A DNA stretch of 17,458 nt from an uncultured Collinsella sp. (GTDB lineage: Bacteria > Actinomycetota > Coriobacteriia > Coriobacteriales > Coriobacteriaceae). The notes under the pieces were generated by a model. It did no database searches, was not told the origin of the DNA, and saw only the letters and a program-made list of their open reading frames with translations. The position numbers were made by a program, and so were the translations under genes. Positions 1 through 7,773 of this stretch are shown here, in pieces (positions within the stretch are counted from its first letter, which is position 1; each line of letters opens with the position of its first letter). The stretch is taken from contig CATZMG010000050.1 of NCBI GenBank assembly GCA_958421655.1, positions 1-17,458 on the forward strand, in the 5' to 3' direction.

Positions 1-1
1 C

Positions 2-115
2 GTGAAAGAGGAGCGACGCGTACTTGAGTACGCGAGCGACGGTTTGAACGGCAAGATGGGGTGCTTGCGGCCCGCGCAGCGTCGAGTAGTTACGCGGTTT
101 GGTAAAACCGCGTAA
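2..115 (+). other. Open 5' edge with palindrome; possible 3' tail of a plus-strand ORF
   Basis: The plus strand is open from the window edge to a TAA at 113-115 and would give about 37 residues ending FGKTA. I do not recognise them. The stretch contains a near-perfect palindrome at 17-34 (CGCGTACT, TG, AGTACGCG). It may be the end of a gene convergent with ettA or a repeated intergenic sequence that happens to stay open. The absence of upstream sequence prevents a decision. Confidence 0.25.
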
Positions 116-116
116 C
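89..116 (-). terminator. Hairpin downstream of ettA
   Basis: A perfect 12-bp stem (GTTACGCGGTTT at 89-100 with its complement at 105-116) closes a 4-nt GGTA loop and lies 4 nt beyond the ettA stop codon. Neither strand has a clear T-run after the stem, so terminator function is inferred from stem strength and position. It may serve both ettA and a gene entering from the left. Confidence 0.55.
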
Positions 117-119
117 AAA

Positions 120-1799
120 TTAGTCGCGCGTCAGCTTGCGGTGAATACGATGCGGCTGGGCTGCGTCCTCGCCCAGGCGCTCGATACGATTGGCCTGATA
201 GGCCTCAAAGTTGCCCTCAAACCAATACCAGTTGCCCGGGTTCTCGTCGGTGCCCTCCCACGCCAGGATGTGCGTGGCAACGCGGTCCAGGAACATACGG
301 TCGTGGCTAATGACCACCGAACAGCCCGGGAACTCGAGCAGCGCCGCCTCGAGCGAGGACAGCGTCTCGACGTCGAGGTCGTTCGTGGGCTCGTCGAGGA
401 GCAGCAGGTTGCCGCCCTGCTTGAGCGTAAGCGCCAGGTTCAGACGGTTGCGCTCGCCACCGGAAAGTACGCCGGCGCGCTTCTGCTGGTCCTGGCCTTT
501 AAAGCCAAAGCTCGCCACATAAGCACGGCTCGGAACCTCGGTCTCACCGACCATCATGTGGTCCAGGCCATCCGAGACGACCTCCCACAGGTTCTTATCG
601 GGGTCGATGCCGGAACGGTTCTGATCGACATAGGAGATCTTGACGGTCTCGCCCACCTCGAGCTCGCCCGAAGTCAGCGGCTCCAGGCCCACGATGGTCT
701 TGAACAGCGTGGTCTTGCCCACACCGTTGGGGCCGATGACACCCACGATACCGTTGCGCGGCAGGGTGAACGATAGGTCGTCGATGAGCACACGGCCATC
801 GAACTCCTTGTGCAGGTGATGGGCCTCGAGAACCTTGTTGCCCAGACGCGGGCCCACAGGGATGCGGATGTCGGTCCAGTCGAGCTTCTGGCTTGCGCGG
901 GCCTCGGCCTCCATCTCCTCGTAGCGAGCCAGACGAGCCTTGTTCTTGGCCTGGCGAGCCTTGGGCGAGCTGCGTACCCACTCGAGCTCGGCCTCCATGC
1001 GCTTGGCGAGCTTGGCGTCGCGGTTGCCCTGCGCCTCGATACGGGCGGCCTTGGTCTCCAGATACGTGGAGTAGTTGCCCTTGTAGGGATAAAGGTGACC
1101 GCGGTCGACCTCGCAGATCCACTCGGCAACGTTATCCAGGAAGTAGCGATCGTGTGTGACGGCAAGCACCGCGCCCTGGTAGTTGTGCAGGAAGTGCTCG
1201 AGCCACAGGATCGACTCGGCATCCAGGTGGTTCGTGGGCTCGTCGAGCAGCAGCAGGTCGGGAGCCTCGAGCAGCAGCTTGCACAGGGCCACGCGGCGGC
1301 GCTCGCCGCCGGAAAGCACGTTGACTGGCATGTCGGAATCGGGCAGCTGCAGTGCGTCCATGGCCTGGCCGAGCTTGGAATCGATATCCCAGCCGTCGGC
1401 GGCGTCGATCTCGTCCTGAAGCTTGCCCATCTCGGCCATGAGGGCGTCCATGTCGCAATCCGGGTCGCACATCTCCTCGCCGATCTTATTGAAGCGATCG
1501 ACCTTGGCGATCATATCGCCAAACGCCATGCGCACGTTCTCGATGACGGTCTTGTCGTCGTCGAGCGGCGGCTCCTGCTGCAGGATGCCCACAGTGTAGC
1601 CGGGGGTGAGCCTGGCATCGCCGTTGGAGACCTCCTCGATGCCGGCCATGATCTTGAGCAGGGTCGACTTGCCCATACCGTTGGGGCCCACGACGCCGAT
1701 CTTGGCACCGGGGTAGAAGCTCAGGGTCACGTCGTCAAGGATCACCTTGTCGCCATGGGCTTTACGAGCCTGATACATCTGGTAGATAAACTCTGCCAT
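120..1799 (-). CDS. ettA: Energy-dependent translational throttle protein EttA (ABC-F ATPase)
   Basis: Cytosolic ABC-F protein of 559 residues, matching the usual EttA length of about 555. EttA binds the ribosomal E site and gates entry into elongation according to the ATP/ADP ratio. Two ABC domains are visible. The first has Walker A GPNGMGKST (38-46), signature LSGGERRR (162-169) and Walker B LLLLDEP (182-188). The second has GPNGVGKTT (356-364), LSGGERNR (446-453) and LLLLDEP (465-471). A charged linker at about 240-305 (RSSPKARQAKNKARL) is the P-site tRNA interaction motif, and an insertion at about 95-140 corresponds to the arm domain that distinguishes EttA from Uup and other ABC-F proteins. 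There are no membrane segments. The ATG at 1799 is preceded by AAAGGA about 11 nt upstream, a little far. No frameshift or missing catalytic residue was seen. Confidence 0.95.
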   Translation of the reverse strand: MAEFIYQMYQARKAHGDKVILDDVTLSFYPGAKIGVVGPNGMGKSTLLKIMAGIEEVSNGDARLTPGYTVGILQQEPPLDDDKTVIENVRMAFGDMIAKVDRFNKIGEEMCDPDCDMDALMAEMGKLQDEIDAADGWDIDSKLGQAMDALQLPDSDMPVNVLSGGERRRVALCKLLLEAPDLLLLDEPTNHLDAESILWLEHFLHNYQGAVLAVTHDRYFLDNVAEWICEVDRGHLYPYKGNYSTYLETKAARIEAQGNRDAKLAKRMEAELEWVRSSPKARQAKNKARLARYEEMEAEARASQKLDWTDIRIPVGPRLGNKVLEAHHLHKEFDGRVLIDDLSFTLPRNGIVGVIGPNGVGKTTLFKTIVGLEPLTSGELEVGETVKISYVDQNRSGIDPDKNLWEVVSDGLDHMMVGETEVPSRAYVASFGFKGQDQQKRAGVLSGGERNRLNLALTLKQGGNLLLLDEPTNDLDVETLSSLEAALLEFPGCSVVISHDRMFLDRVATHILAWEGTDENPGNWYWFEGNFEAYQANRIERLGEDAAQPHRIHRKLTRD

Positions 1800-1890
1800 T
1801 TGCCTGTTTTATCCTTTCTACCTGCTGTTTCCCTATTCTTGTTTCGCTTTAGTGGAAACGAAATGAGAAAACCAGCTCTGAAACTTAACG

Positions 1891-1911
1891 AAAAAGGGGC
1901 ATGGTTGCCCA
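1891..1911 (-). terminator. Intrinsic terminator after the sdpI-like gene
   Basis: On the minus strand a GGGCA/TGCCC stem (1897-1910) with a 4-nt loop is followed by C and five T residues (1891-1895). It lies between the sdpI-like gene and ettA and would separate the two transcription units. A competing longer pairing of the flanking G and C runs is also possible. Confidence 0.55.
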
Positions 1912-1983
1912 CACCCCCTAATACTACCTGGGAAAAGTCCCCCTTAACACACTATGAACTGCGTACGCTAGTTTTCCGCAACC

Positions 1984-2688
1984 TTAACGAGCGGCTCGCT
2001 GCGATTTGCGCCACAACAGATACGAGTAGACGTAGACGGCTCCAACCGAACCAAACGCCAGAACCGCAATCACCGCGGCGACGACTTCACTCGAAAGCAC
2101 GCTGCCTGCCACGCCCATCACAATCAGGCCAATACCCAGCACCATAAAGCAGGCGCCGCCAAAACGCTGAGTACGGCGCCAGTTCTCGGGATCGGCAAGC
2201 GCCCAAGGCGTCTTGATACCGAGCGTATAGTTCTGCTTCACACGCGGCAAGTAGTTGCCTACGCCGATGAATAGCAAACCGACAACACCGGAAATCAGCA
2301 CGTTAACCGAACCGACCGCCGGCACCACGCCCCAGACCGTAAGCTCTCCCAGCCAGCTTATGGCGCACATGAACAAGGTGAAGGCGATTACGAAGCCCTG
2401 GTAGAACTTGCCCGAGGTTCGATATGCCTCACCTTTGGGGTCGATGCGCGGCACCACGCAGAACATTGCGAGAAGCGCCAGAGGCAGCACACCGAGCGCA
2501 GAGGCCATCCAGCTAGGACCCCAACCGTCGACGGCGCCGTTCGCGCCCCAATGCGTGGGAATCTGCGCAGGCAAGCTCGGCATCACCATGAGGTGCGCTA
2601 CGACATTGGCGACGCACAGAGCGATCAGCACAATCCACACACGCCGCGATACCCCCGTGGCGTGAATGCCCTTGTTTTCGTTATTCAT
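1984..2688 (-). CDS. SdpI-family integral membrane protein
   Basis: The predicted product has 234 residues and about six membrane-spanning segments (roughly 18-38, 62-80, 97-117, 128-146, 178-196 and 202-224). The N-terminal half carries the DUF1648 hallmark IPTHWGANGAVDGW (43-56). The C-terminal half carries the SdpI-type stretch GNYLPRV...LGIKTPWAL...WRRTQRFGG (144-178). In Bacillus subtilis, SdpI gives immunity to the SdpC killing factor and sequesters the repressor SdpR. No sdpC-like toxin gene is visible here, so a general envelope-stress or signalling role is as likely. I chose the ATG at 2688 over the GTG at 2697 because AAGGTG sits 6 nt before it. The start overlaps the end of the upstream ArsR-type repressor gene by 8 nt, showing translational coupling. 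Confidence 0.85.
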   Translation of the reverse strand: MNNENKGIHATGVSRRVWIVLIALCVANVVAHLMVMPSLPAQIPTHWGANGAVDGWGPSWMASALGVLPLALLAMFCVVPRIDPKGEAYRTSGKFYQGFVIAFTLFMCAISWLGELTVWGVVPAVGSVNVLISGVVGLLFIGVGNYLPRVKQNYTLGIKTPWALADPENWRRTQRFGGACFMVLGIGLIVMGVAGSVLSSEVVAAVIAVLAFGSVGAVYVYSYLLWRKSQRAAR

Positions 2689-2959
2689 CCTTATCACCTT
2701 CCGTGTTTGTAAAGCCCATAAACCAACCGATCAAGTCCTGCATGACGGTGGTGTTTAAGCTGTATACGATGTTTTGGCCATGGCGCTCGTCGGTCACCAA
2801 CCCGGCGTTTTTGAGCGTCGCCAAGTGATGGCTCAGCGACGGCTTACTGATATCGAAATGCTCGGCAAGCTCCCCCGCCGTGCAATTGCCCTCGCGCAGC
2901 AACTCCAAAATGCGCCGTCGCGTTGGATCGGCAAGCGCCTTAAAACCCTCTCCCGGCAT
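2681..2959 (-). CDS. ArsR-family (SdpR-like) transcriptional repressor
   Basis: The 92-residue winged-helix protein begins MPGEGFKALADPTRRRILELL, the standard ArsR opening. The recognition helix region follows (AGELAEHFDISKPSLSHHL), then the wing and a short C-terminal helix (DLIGWFMGF). It lacks the CxC metal site of ArsR/SmtB sensors, as in SdpR-type autorepressors, so a metal ligand is unlikely. An ATG exists at 2977, but the one at 2959 has AAAGGAGG about 5 nt upstream and is preferred. The gene is first in a two-gene unit with the SdpI-like membrane protein. By analogy with B. subtilis sdpRI, the membrane partner may hold the repressor at the membrane. An inverted repeat covering its own promoter -35 fits autorepression. 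Confidence 0.88.
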   Translation of the reverse strand: MPGEGFKALADPTRRRILELLREGNCTAGELAEHFDISKPSLSHHLATLKNAGLVTDERHGQNIVYSLNTTVMQDLIGWFMGFTNTEGDKDE

Positions 2960-2993
2960 AAGACCTCCTTTCATCATCTCTCATGACGTGCAC

Positions 2994-3022
2994 ACTATAC
3001 TCAATATTTAGATGTTTGTCTA
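2994..3022 (-). promoter_or_regulatory. Promoter of the arsR/sdpI-like unit
   Basis: On the minus strand, TAGACA (3017-3022) and TATAGT (2994-2999) are spaced by exactly 17 nt. Each differs from the sigma-70 consensus by one base. The predicted start lies about 25-30 nt upstream of the repressor's start codon. Confidence 0.7.
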
Positions 3023-3031
3023 ACTATCTAA
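3008..3031. promoter_or_regulatory. Candidate autoregulatory operator
   Basis: TTAGAT (3008-3013) and ATCTAA (3026-3031) form a 6-bp inverted repeat with a 12-nt spacer, inside AT-rich DNA. It covers the -35 box of the repressor promoter. This arrangement is typical of ArsR-family operators, but binding by the adjacent repressor is inferred. Confidence 0.5.
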
Positions 3032-3088
3032 CCGCATTGCTTCAAACCACATCAAAGCAAACGCCATCGCAACCTATGGGCGATTACC

Positions 3089-3094
3089 TATAAT
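3089..3094 (+). promoter_or_regulatory. -10 element for tcdA
   Basis: A consensus TATAAT lies 45 nt upstream of the tcdA start. The -35 region 16-17 nt further upstream is poor (TCGCAA at 3067-3072), so the promoter call rests mainly on the -10 box and its position. Confidence 0.45.
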
Positions 3095-3138
3095 GGCGAT
3101 AGCTAAAACACGACCTGCTTCCCCATCGGAGGATATTT

Positions 3139-3936
3139 ATGACCGAAACCGCTGCCGCAGCCGCCATCGAGACACGCGACACCAAGCTCGAGATCATCAT
3201 GGGCCGCGAGGCACTCGATAAGCTCGCCGATGCTACGGTGCTGGTGCTCGGCTGCGGAGGCGTGGGCTCCAACTGCTGCGAGGCACTCGCCCGCGGCGGC
3301 ATCGGACATTTCGTCATTCTGGATAAGGACGTCATCGCGCCCAGCAATATCAATCGCCAGGCCATCGCCTTTCACAGCACCATCGGAAAGCGCAAGGTTG
3401 ACGTGATGGAAGCCATGATCCACGACATCAATCCCGCCGCTGCCGTCATCAAGCGAACTGAATACTTGCTGAGCGACAACATCGATGATTTCTTCGCGAG
3501 CGTTTTGGAGCAGACGGACGGCAAGCTCGACTACGTCGTCGACGCCATCGACACCATCTCGGCCAAGCTCACCATTGCCAAATATGCTCAGGACCACGAC
3601 ATTCGTTTGGTTAGCTCCATGGGCGGGGCCAACAAGCTCCATCCCGAGTGCCTCCGCTTTGCCGACATCTTCGATACAGTGCGTGACCCCATGAGCCGCA
3701 TTATGCGCAAAGAATGCAAGAAACGCGGAATCAAGAGCCTGCATGTACTGTTTAGCTGTGAGGAATCGGTTAAGACACAGCCCCGCGACCCTTCCAATAT
3801 CCACGAGCGTACCGAGCTGGGAACCGCCAGCTTTATGCCGCCCATCATGGGTCAGATGATTGCCGGCGAGGTTATCCGCCAGATCAGTGGGCGCGGCACC
3901 GAGCGCGTGCGCGCCGATGGCCAGCGCCTGGACTAG
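3139..3936 (+). CDS. tcdA: tRNA threonylcarbamoyladenosine dehydratase TcdA
   Basis: An E1-like (ThiF/MoeB fold) cytosolic enzyme of 265 residues. TcdA uses ATP to cyclise t6A37 of ANN-decoding tRNAs to ct6A. Visible motifs are the nucleotide-binding loop GCGGVGS (38-44), the acidic pair DKD (62-64) with SNINRQ (69-74), and VVDAID (133-138), which is typical of TcdA/CsdL. SMGGANKLHPECL (160-172) also fits TcdA, which lacks the catalytic cysteine and zinc CxxC pairs of ThiF and MoeB. The length fits the family (about 265-270). GGAGG lies 7 nt before the ATG. It is followed after 14 nt by the tatD-family gene on the same strand, so the two are probably cotranscribed. Confidence 0.92.
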   Translation: MTETAAAAAIETRDTKLEIIMGREALDKLADATVLVLGCGGVGSNCCEALARGGIGHFVILDKDVIAPSNINRQAIAFHSTIGKRKVDVMEAMIHDINPAAAVIKRTEYLLSDNIDDFFASVLEQTDGKLDYVVDAIDTISAKLTIAKYAQDHDIRLVSSMGGANKLHPECLRFADIFDTVRDPMSRIMRKECKKRGIKSLHVLFSCEESVKTQPRDPSNIHERTELGTASFMPPIMGQMIAGEVIRQISGRGTERVRADGQRLD

Positions 3937-3950
3937 CAGGATGCCCTGCG

Positions 3951-4733
3951 ATGGAACCGCGATTCTTTGACACGCATTGTCACCTTGATTTGATGCTCAG
4001 CCCCGATGCTACGGCCAATGAGTCGGCGGCATTGGGTCTGGGGCTCTTTGACTGTGGCATCGACCCATGCGACTTCGAGGCAGCAAAAAAGCGGGCCAGC
4101 CGTTACCCAAACATTATCGCGGGCGTCGGCCTCCATCCCTGGTGGCTCGCCGACGGCCGCTGCGGTCCTGCCGAAGTCAATCTGCTTTGCGAAGTTGCTG
4201 CCCAAGGGCGCTACATCGGCGAGGTGGGACTCGACTTTTCCACTCGTTTTGCTGGAAGCGAGCCGCTGCAAATACAGGCACTTGACCGGCTCTGCGATAC
4301 GCTCGTGCAGCATCCTCTTACCGGACGCGTGATATCAATTCATGCCGTTCGTTCGGCAGGAGCCGTACTGGACGTCCTCGAATCGCATGGACTACTCATC
4401 CCAAACCCCGACTCCCCCGTTATCATCTTCCACTGGTTTAGCGGTACTTCGGACGAACTCGTCCGCGCGCGCGATGCAGGCTGCTATTTTTCCGTCAACG
4501 AACGCATGCTCGCGACCAAGCGCGGTCGCGAATACGCACGACAGATCCCACTCGACCGCCTACTGCTCGAGACCGATTCACCAGCCGAACCAAACACAGA
4601 AACAAGCGCACAGTCGCTCATCAGATCGCTCGCATGGACCTCAGAACGCATCGCCTCACTCAAAAACTGTGGCGCAAAGCACATCGAGTCGGCAGTTTTG
4701 GCAAATTCACGCTCTGTTTTTAGCCTTCGCTGA
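3951..4733 (+). CDS. TatD-family metal-dependent hydrolase
   Basis: The predicted protein has 260 residues and a TIM-barrel amidohydrolase fold. Family members act as metal-dependent DNases or on other phosphoesters; the substrate here is unknown. The metal ligands are present in order: H9 and H11 (DTHCHLD), E91 (GEVGLD), H131 (SIHAV), H161 (FHWFSG) and D209 (LLETDSP). The C-terminus (ESAVLANSRSVF) matches the usual end of the family. The start is 14 nt after the tcdA stop with a weak ribosome site (AGGA about 12 nt upstream), so translation may depend on coupling. The stop codon is immediately followed by the left arm of a long inverted repeat. Confidence 0.88.
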   Translation: MEPRFFDTHCHLDLMLSPDATANESAALGLGLFDCGIDPCDFEAAKKRASRYPNIIAGVGLHPWWLADGRCGPAEVNLLCEVAAQGRYIGEVGLDFSTRFAGSEPLQIQALDRLCDTLVQHPLTGRVISIHAVRSAGAVLDVLESHGLLIPNPDSPVIIFHWFSGTSDELVRARDAGCYFSVNERMLATKRGREYARQIPLDRLLLETDSPAEPNTETSAQSLIRSLAWTSERIASLKNCGAKHIESAVLANSRSVFSLR

Positions 4734-4734
4734 C

Positions 4735-4980
4735 CCCTGTGGTCAAAAAATGTCAAATATGAGTACTGTTACCGAAATGGATACATTACTTTGAGCTTTC
4801 CGACCACCAGAATGATCTACGATTGTCCATTAACTAACACTTTTACAGTCATTCCTCCTACATTTTCGCAAGTTTAAACCCCTCCAAACGCTTAAATCAC
4901 GTCTGAAGGGGTCAATTATGCTGCGACTAAATTAGTCACAGTACTCATATTTGGCATTTTTTGACCACCGAGTCACAGGG
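4735..4980. repeat. Element framed by 32-bp inverted repeats (MITE-like)
   Basis: The left arm at 4741-4772 and the right arm at 4935-4966 are reverse complements at 30 of 32 positions. Both contain an A6/T6 run and the core CAAATATGAGTACTGT. The outer flanks CCCTGT (4735-4740) and ACAGGG (4975-4980) also pair, offset by 8 nt on the right. The roughly 160-bp interior has no convincing ORF but holds a smaller inverted repeat (ACCCCT at 4878-4883, AGGGGT at 4907-4912). No target-site duplication is obvious. It could be a non-autonomous mobile repeat, or a long-range stem insulating the convergent tatD and frlD units. Confidence 0.6.
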
Positions 4981-5001
4981 AGGCACTAATGCAGCTCCCT
5001 G
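4976..5001 (-). terminator. Hairpin downstream of the frlD-like gene
   Basis: CAGGGAG (4976-4982) and CTCCCTG (4995-5001) form a 7-bp stem, with an additional GCA/TGC pairing around a CTAA loop. It lies 11 nt beyond the kinase stop on the minus strand. No T-run follows, so intrinsic termination is uncertain. Confidence 0.4.
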
Positions 5002-5012
5002 AGCCCGCTCGG

Positions 5013-5876
5013 CTATTCGGAAATCGGCGCCCCGTGGCCCCAAGAGCCTTCCATGCCGCATACGGTCGAGGCAAACCTGGCCGCGAAGTCAAGCGCCCGC
5101 TCAATAGCCTCAGAACCATCCTCACCGCGCTTGGCGGAATCGAGATAGCACATCAAAAACGAGGTGAGGAACGAGTCGCCCGCCCCCATGGTGTCCTTCA
5201 TGTCCGTTACCGGTTTAGCCAGCTGGCGGTAATAACGCTCGCCGTCGTAAGCAATGCAGCCCTCGGCGCCCGCCGTAGCCGACACAAAACGCGGACCCAG
5301 GCCCTTCACCCATGCCAGACGCTCGCGAATCTCGTCCTCACTCGCGGCATCCGCCGCACTAAAGAAAGCGAAATCGACGTAGGGCGCAATCTGCTCGTAG
5401 TACTCGTCGGTGGAGTCGTCCGAAAAGTCAAAAGAGACCGTGACGCCCGCAGCCTTCAGCTTGGGCAGCTCGCGCTCGGTAAAGCAATAGTTGCCCGAAT
5501 GAACCACATCGAACTGCTTCATGTACGAAAGGTCAAAGCGATCGAGGACATAACGCGCATCGCCACGGATACCGCCCTCGTTGGAGCCGAGGAAGACACG
5601 GTCACCGTCAACGACGGTCACGCGAGCCGCTCCGTTCTCGCCAATCATCTGCTCGCACTTGTCAAGCTCGATACCCTCATCCTCGAGGCTTGCAATGACA
5701 TGCTCGGCAGCGGCATCATTGCCAAAAATGCCCATGTATGCGGAGCGTGCGGCACCGCATTTCTTGGCATAAACGGCGAAGTTCACCGCATTGCCGCCGG
5801 GATACATGGTGTGGATATGCTCGTAGCGATCGACGACGTTGTCGCCAAATCCGAGCGCGTTAACGTTAAATGCCAT
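5013..5876 (-). CDS. frlD: PfkB-family sugar kinase, fructoselysine 6-kinase-like
   Basis: A ribokinase-fold kinase of 287 residues, somewhat longer than E. coli FrlD (about 260). FrlD phosphorylates C6 of fructoselysine or a related fructosamine. The N-terminal substrate motif YPGGNAVNFA (25-34) and the ATP/anion-hole motif GAGDSF (231-236, catalytic base D234) are intact. It is the last gene of the operon, 14 nt after the deglycase stop, with AAGGAG 9 nt before the ATG. The specific name rests mainly on its partnership with FrlB-like and FrlC-like genes; PfkB sequence alone would support only 'sugar kinase'. In the pathway it acts before the deglycase, making the 6-phosphate substrate in the cytosol. 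Confidence 0.82.
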   Translation of the reverse strand: MAFNVNALGFGDNVVDRYEHIHTMYPGGNAVNFAVYAKKCGAARSAYMGIFGNDAAAEHVIASLEDEGIELDKCEQMIGENGAARVTVVDGDRVFLGSNEGGIRGDARYVLDRFDLSYMKQFDVVHSGNYCFTERELPKLKAAGVTVSFDFSDDSTDEYYEQIAPYVDFAFFSAADAASEDEIRERLAWVKGLGPRFVSATAGAEGCIAYDGERYYRQLAKPVTDMKDTMGAGDSFLTSFLMCYLDSAKRGEDGSEAIERALDFAARFASTVCGMEGSWGHGAPISE

Positions 5877-5890
5877 GGCCTTTGCTCCTT

Positions 5891-6859
5891 CTAGTACTCG
5901 ACAACACCCATATAGCGACGGAAATCGGGATCGTGATCAAACACCTTGCCGCGTGCGGCACGCAGCTCGCAGTTCATGGCGTAGAACAGCACCGGGTCCA
6001 GATAGGCACGGACGCTCGCCGGCACGGCTTCCATACCGCACTCCTTGGCATCGAGCACCATCAGCGTATCGGTATGCGTCTTAAGGAACGCCAGGGCGCG
6101 CTCGTCCATAGCACGGCACTCGCTGGAGCCCATCTGCAGGAAGTAAAAAACGCCATCCTGAGTAGCCTCGAAGGGGCCGTGGAAGTACTCGGCAGAGTGG
6201 ATGTAGCTGCAGTGCTGCCACTGCATCTCCATAAGAGAGCAGATAGCGAAACCGTAGGTCTGGCTAAAGTTGGGACCGCTGCCCAGAATATAGAAGAACT
6301 CGTGCTCCTGGCAAAGCTTGGCAAAGCGATCGCCCAGCTCGGCATTTACCTTCTCGCGTGCCGGGGGAAGAATCTTATCCATCTCGGCGATACCGGCATA
6401 CATATCGGCAAGATCGGCGTAACCCTCCTGCTGATCGAGCAGCTCTGCCGCAAGCGACAGCGAAATGCCAGCGGGGACCTCGGCCTGCGGCACGCCCTCG
6501 CCCCACGGGTAGACCCACGTGGTCCATTTACCGGTGTCGATCTTAGATCCAGCGTTGTCGGTCTGGGCGATCACCGTAGCGCCGGCAGCAAGGGCAATCT
6601 CGCAGCCCTCGACGACCTCAGGGGTGTTGCCACTGTGGCTACAAGCGATGACCAGGGACTTCTCGCCCAGACGACGCGGACGCATGATATCGAACTCGCG
6701 AGCCGTATAGATATACGAAGTGAAGGTGGTTGCCTCGCGCTGCAGAAGCTCATGGGCCGGGATCAAATCGATCATGGAGCCACCGCAAGCAATCCAGTAG
6801 ACGCTGTCGAACTTGCCCTTCTCGGCAATTGCCTCTTTGATCAGATCGTGTGCGTTCAT
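5891..6859 (-). CDS. frlB: SIS-domain fructosamine-6-phosphate deglycase (FrlB-like)
   Basis: A cytosolic sugar-isomerase-type protein of 322 residues with two SIS domains. FrlB-type enzymes convert fructoselysine 6-phosphate into glucose 6-phosphate and lysine. The first domain has ACGGSMIDL (24-32) and the phosphate-binding SHSGNTPE (74-81). The second starts around GSGPNFSQTYGFA (193-205). HSAEYFHGPFE (221-231) corresponds to the conserved segment carrying a catalytic glutamate in this deglycase/GlmS-like group. An upstream in-frame start at 6928 exists, but the ATG at 6859 has AAAGGA 7 nt before it and gives the family-typical start, so it is chosen. That leaves 61 nt after the epimerase gene. 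A glucoselysine- or other-amine-specific deglycase cannot be excluded. Confidence 0.85.
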   Translation of the reverse strand: MNAHDLIKEAIAEKGKFDSVYWIACGGSMIDLIPAHELLQREATTFTSYIYTAREFDIMRPRRLGEKSLVIACSHSGNTPEVVEGCEIALAAGATVIAQTDNAGSKIDTGKWTTWVYPWGEGVPQAEVPAGISLSLAAELLDQQEGYADLADMYAGIAEMDKILPPAREKVNAELGDRFAKLCQEHEFFYILGSGPNFSQTYGFAICSLMEMQWQHCSYIHSAEYFHGPFEATQDGVFYFLQMGSSECRAMDERALAFLKTHTDTLMVLDAKECGMEAVPASVRAYLDPVLFYAMNCELRAARGKVFDHDPDFRRYMGVVEY

Positions 6860-6920
6860 ATCCAGTTCCTTTCTTGTTTGGCCGCAATCAATGACGTTGG
6901 CTGCGTGGCCGATAGTTGTT

Positions 6921-7772
6921 TTAGTCAATCAGATATTTCTCGAATGCGGCCATGTTCTTGGCATCTGCCGCCGCCGGGTCATCGTAGTAACGACCGTCCG
7001 TAATTTCCTGGCCCAGCATGCCGTCGAAACCATGGACGTTGAGTGTGGCAACGAAGGCGTCCATATCGTGCTTGCCATCGCCCCACACCAGATGGCCATA
7101 CGGGTCACCGTCGATAAAGTGCATCTCGTGAATTGCCCCATCACCAAAGGTGGCAAACCAGTCCTCGAGCGTCTCGCCAGCAACGCCCATCGCGGTTGTA
7201 TCAACCATGGGCTGTAAATACGGGCTCGCGACCTCGTCAATCATGCGCTTCGCATCGGAAACCGTCGTCACAAGGTTGCTCTCCTCGGGACGCAGGCTTT
7301 CCATCGTAAGCACCAGACCGTGCTCGCCGGCATACTCCGCCAGAATGGACAAGTGCTCGCGGCTGCGCTTCCAGGCTTCCTCGCGGTCCTCGTCCCAGTC
7401 GCCCCAGCCCGAGTTGACGGACATACGGTCGCACCCAAGTACCTCGGCAAGCTCAATGCCGTGCTTAAAGTACGCCAGGCTGCGCTGTTCATGTAGCGGC
7501 TTGCGTGCGCAGTACTGCCAAGGATAGACAACATTCTCGGGGCACAGAGTACGATACCTAAGCCCACGGTCTGCAGCCTTTTTCGCCAGGACCTCAGCCT
7601 CAAAGTAGCCCGTATGGTCGAGCGTCACATGCGGCTCTGCGCACCACAGCTCAATGGACTCAAAGCCCAAACGCTGCTGCACATCAAGGAAGTAATCGAG
7701 CGACCACATGATGTAGTGGATATTCATGCCCGCAATCTGTTCGCGGCGCAGCGTCGGCTTGGATTCAGACAT
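6921..7772 (-). CDS. frlC: Sugar phosphate isomerase/epimerase, FrlC-like (fructosamine 3-epimerase)
   Basis: A xylose-isomerase-like TIM barrel of 283 residues, close to E. coli FrlC (276). FrlC interconverts fructoselysine and its 3-epimer psicoselysine so that both can enter the pathway. The metal ligands expected for this fold are visible: E158 (TMESLRP), D191 (VDTTAM), H218 (MHFIDG) and E256 (GQEITDG). The N-terminal MNIHYIMWSLDYFLDVQQRLGFESIE pattern also resembles FrlC. AGGAGG sits 6 nt before the ATG. It begins 1 nt after the amidohydrolase stop, so the genes are cotranscribed. Related ketose 3-epimerases (tagatose/psicose type) share the fold; the operon context favours FrlC. Confidence 0.82.
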   Translation of the reverse strand: MSESKPTLRREQIAGMNIHYIMWSLDYFLDVQQRLGFESIELWCAEPHVTLDHTGYFEAEVLAKKAADRGLRYRTLCPENVVYPWQYCARKPLHEQRSLAYFKHGIELAEVLGCDRMSVNSGWGDWDEDREEAWKRSREHLSILAEYAGEHGLVLTMESLRPEESNLVTTVSDAKRMIDEVASPYLQPMVDTTAMGVAGETLEDWFATFGDGAIHEMHFIDGDPYGHLVWGDGKHDMDAFVATLNVHGFDGMLGQEITDGRYYDDPAAADAKNMAAFEKYLID

Positions 7773-7773
7773 C

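Noticed and set aside
810..2147. Long plus-strand ORF (445 codons) across ettA and its upstream region
   Set aside because: It is antisense to ettA over most of its length, lacks a ribosome site and encodes a low-complexity product without family resemblance.
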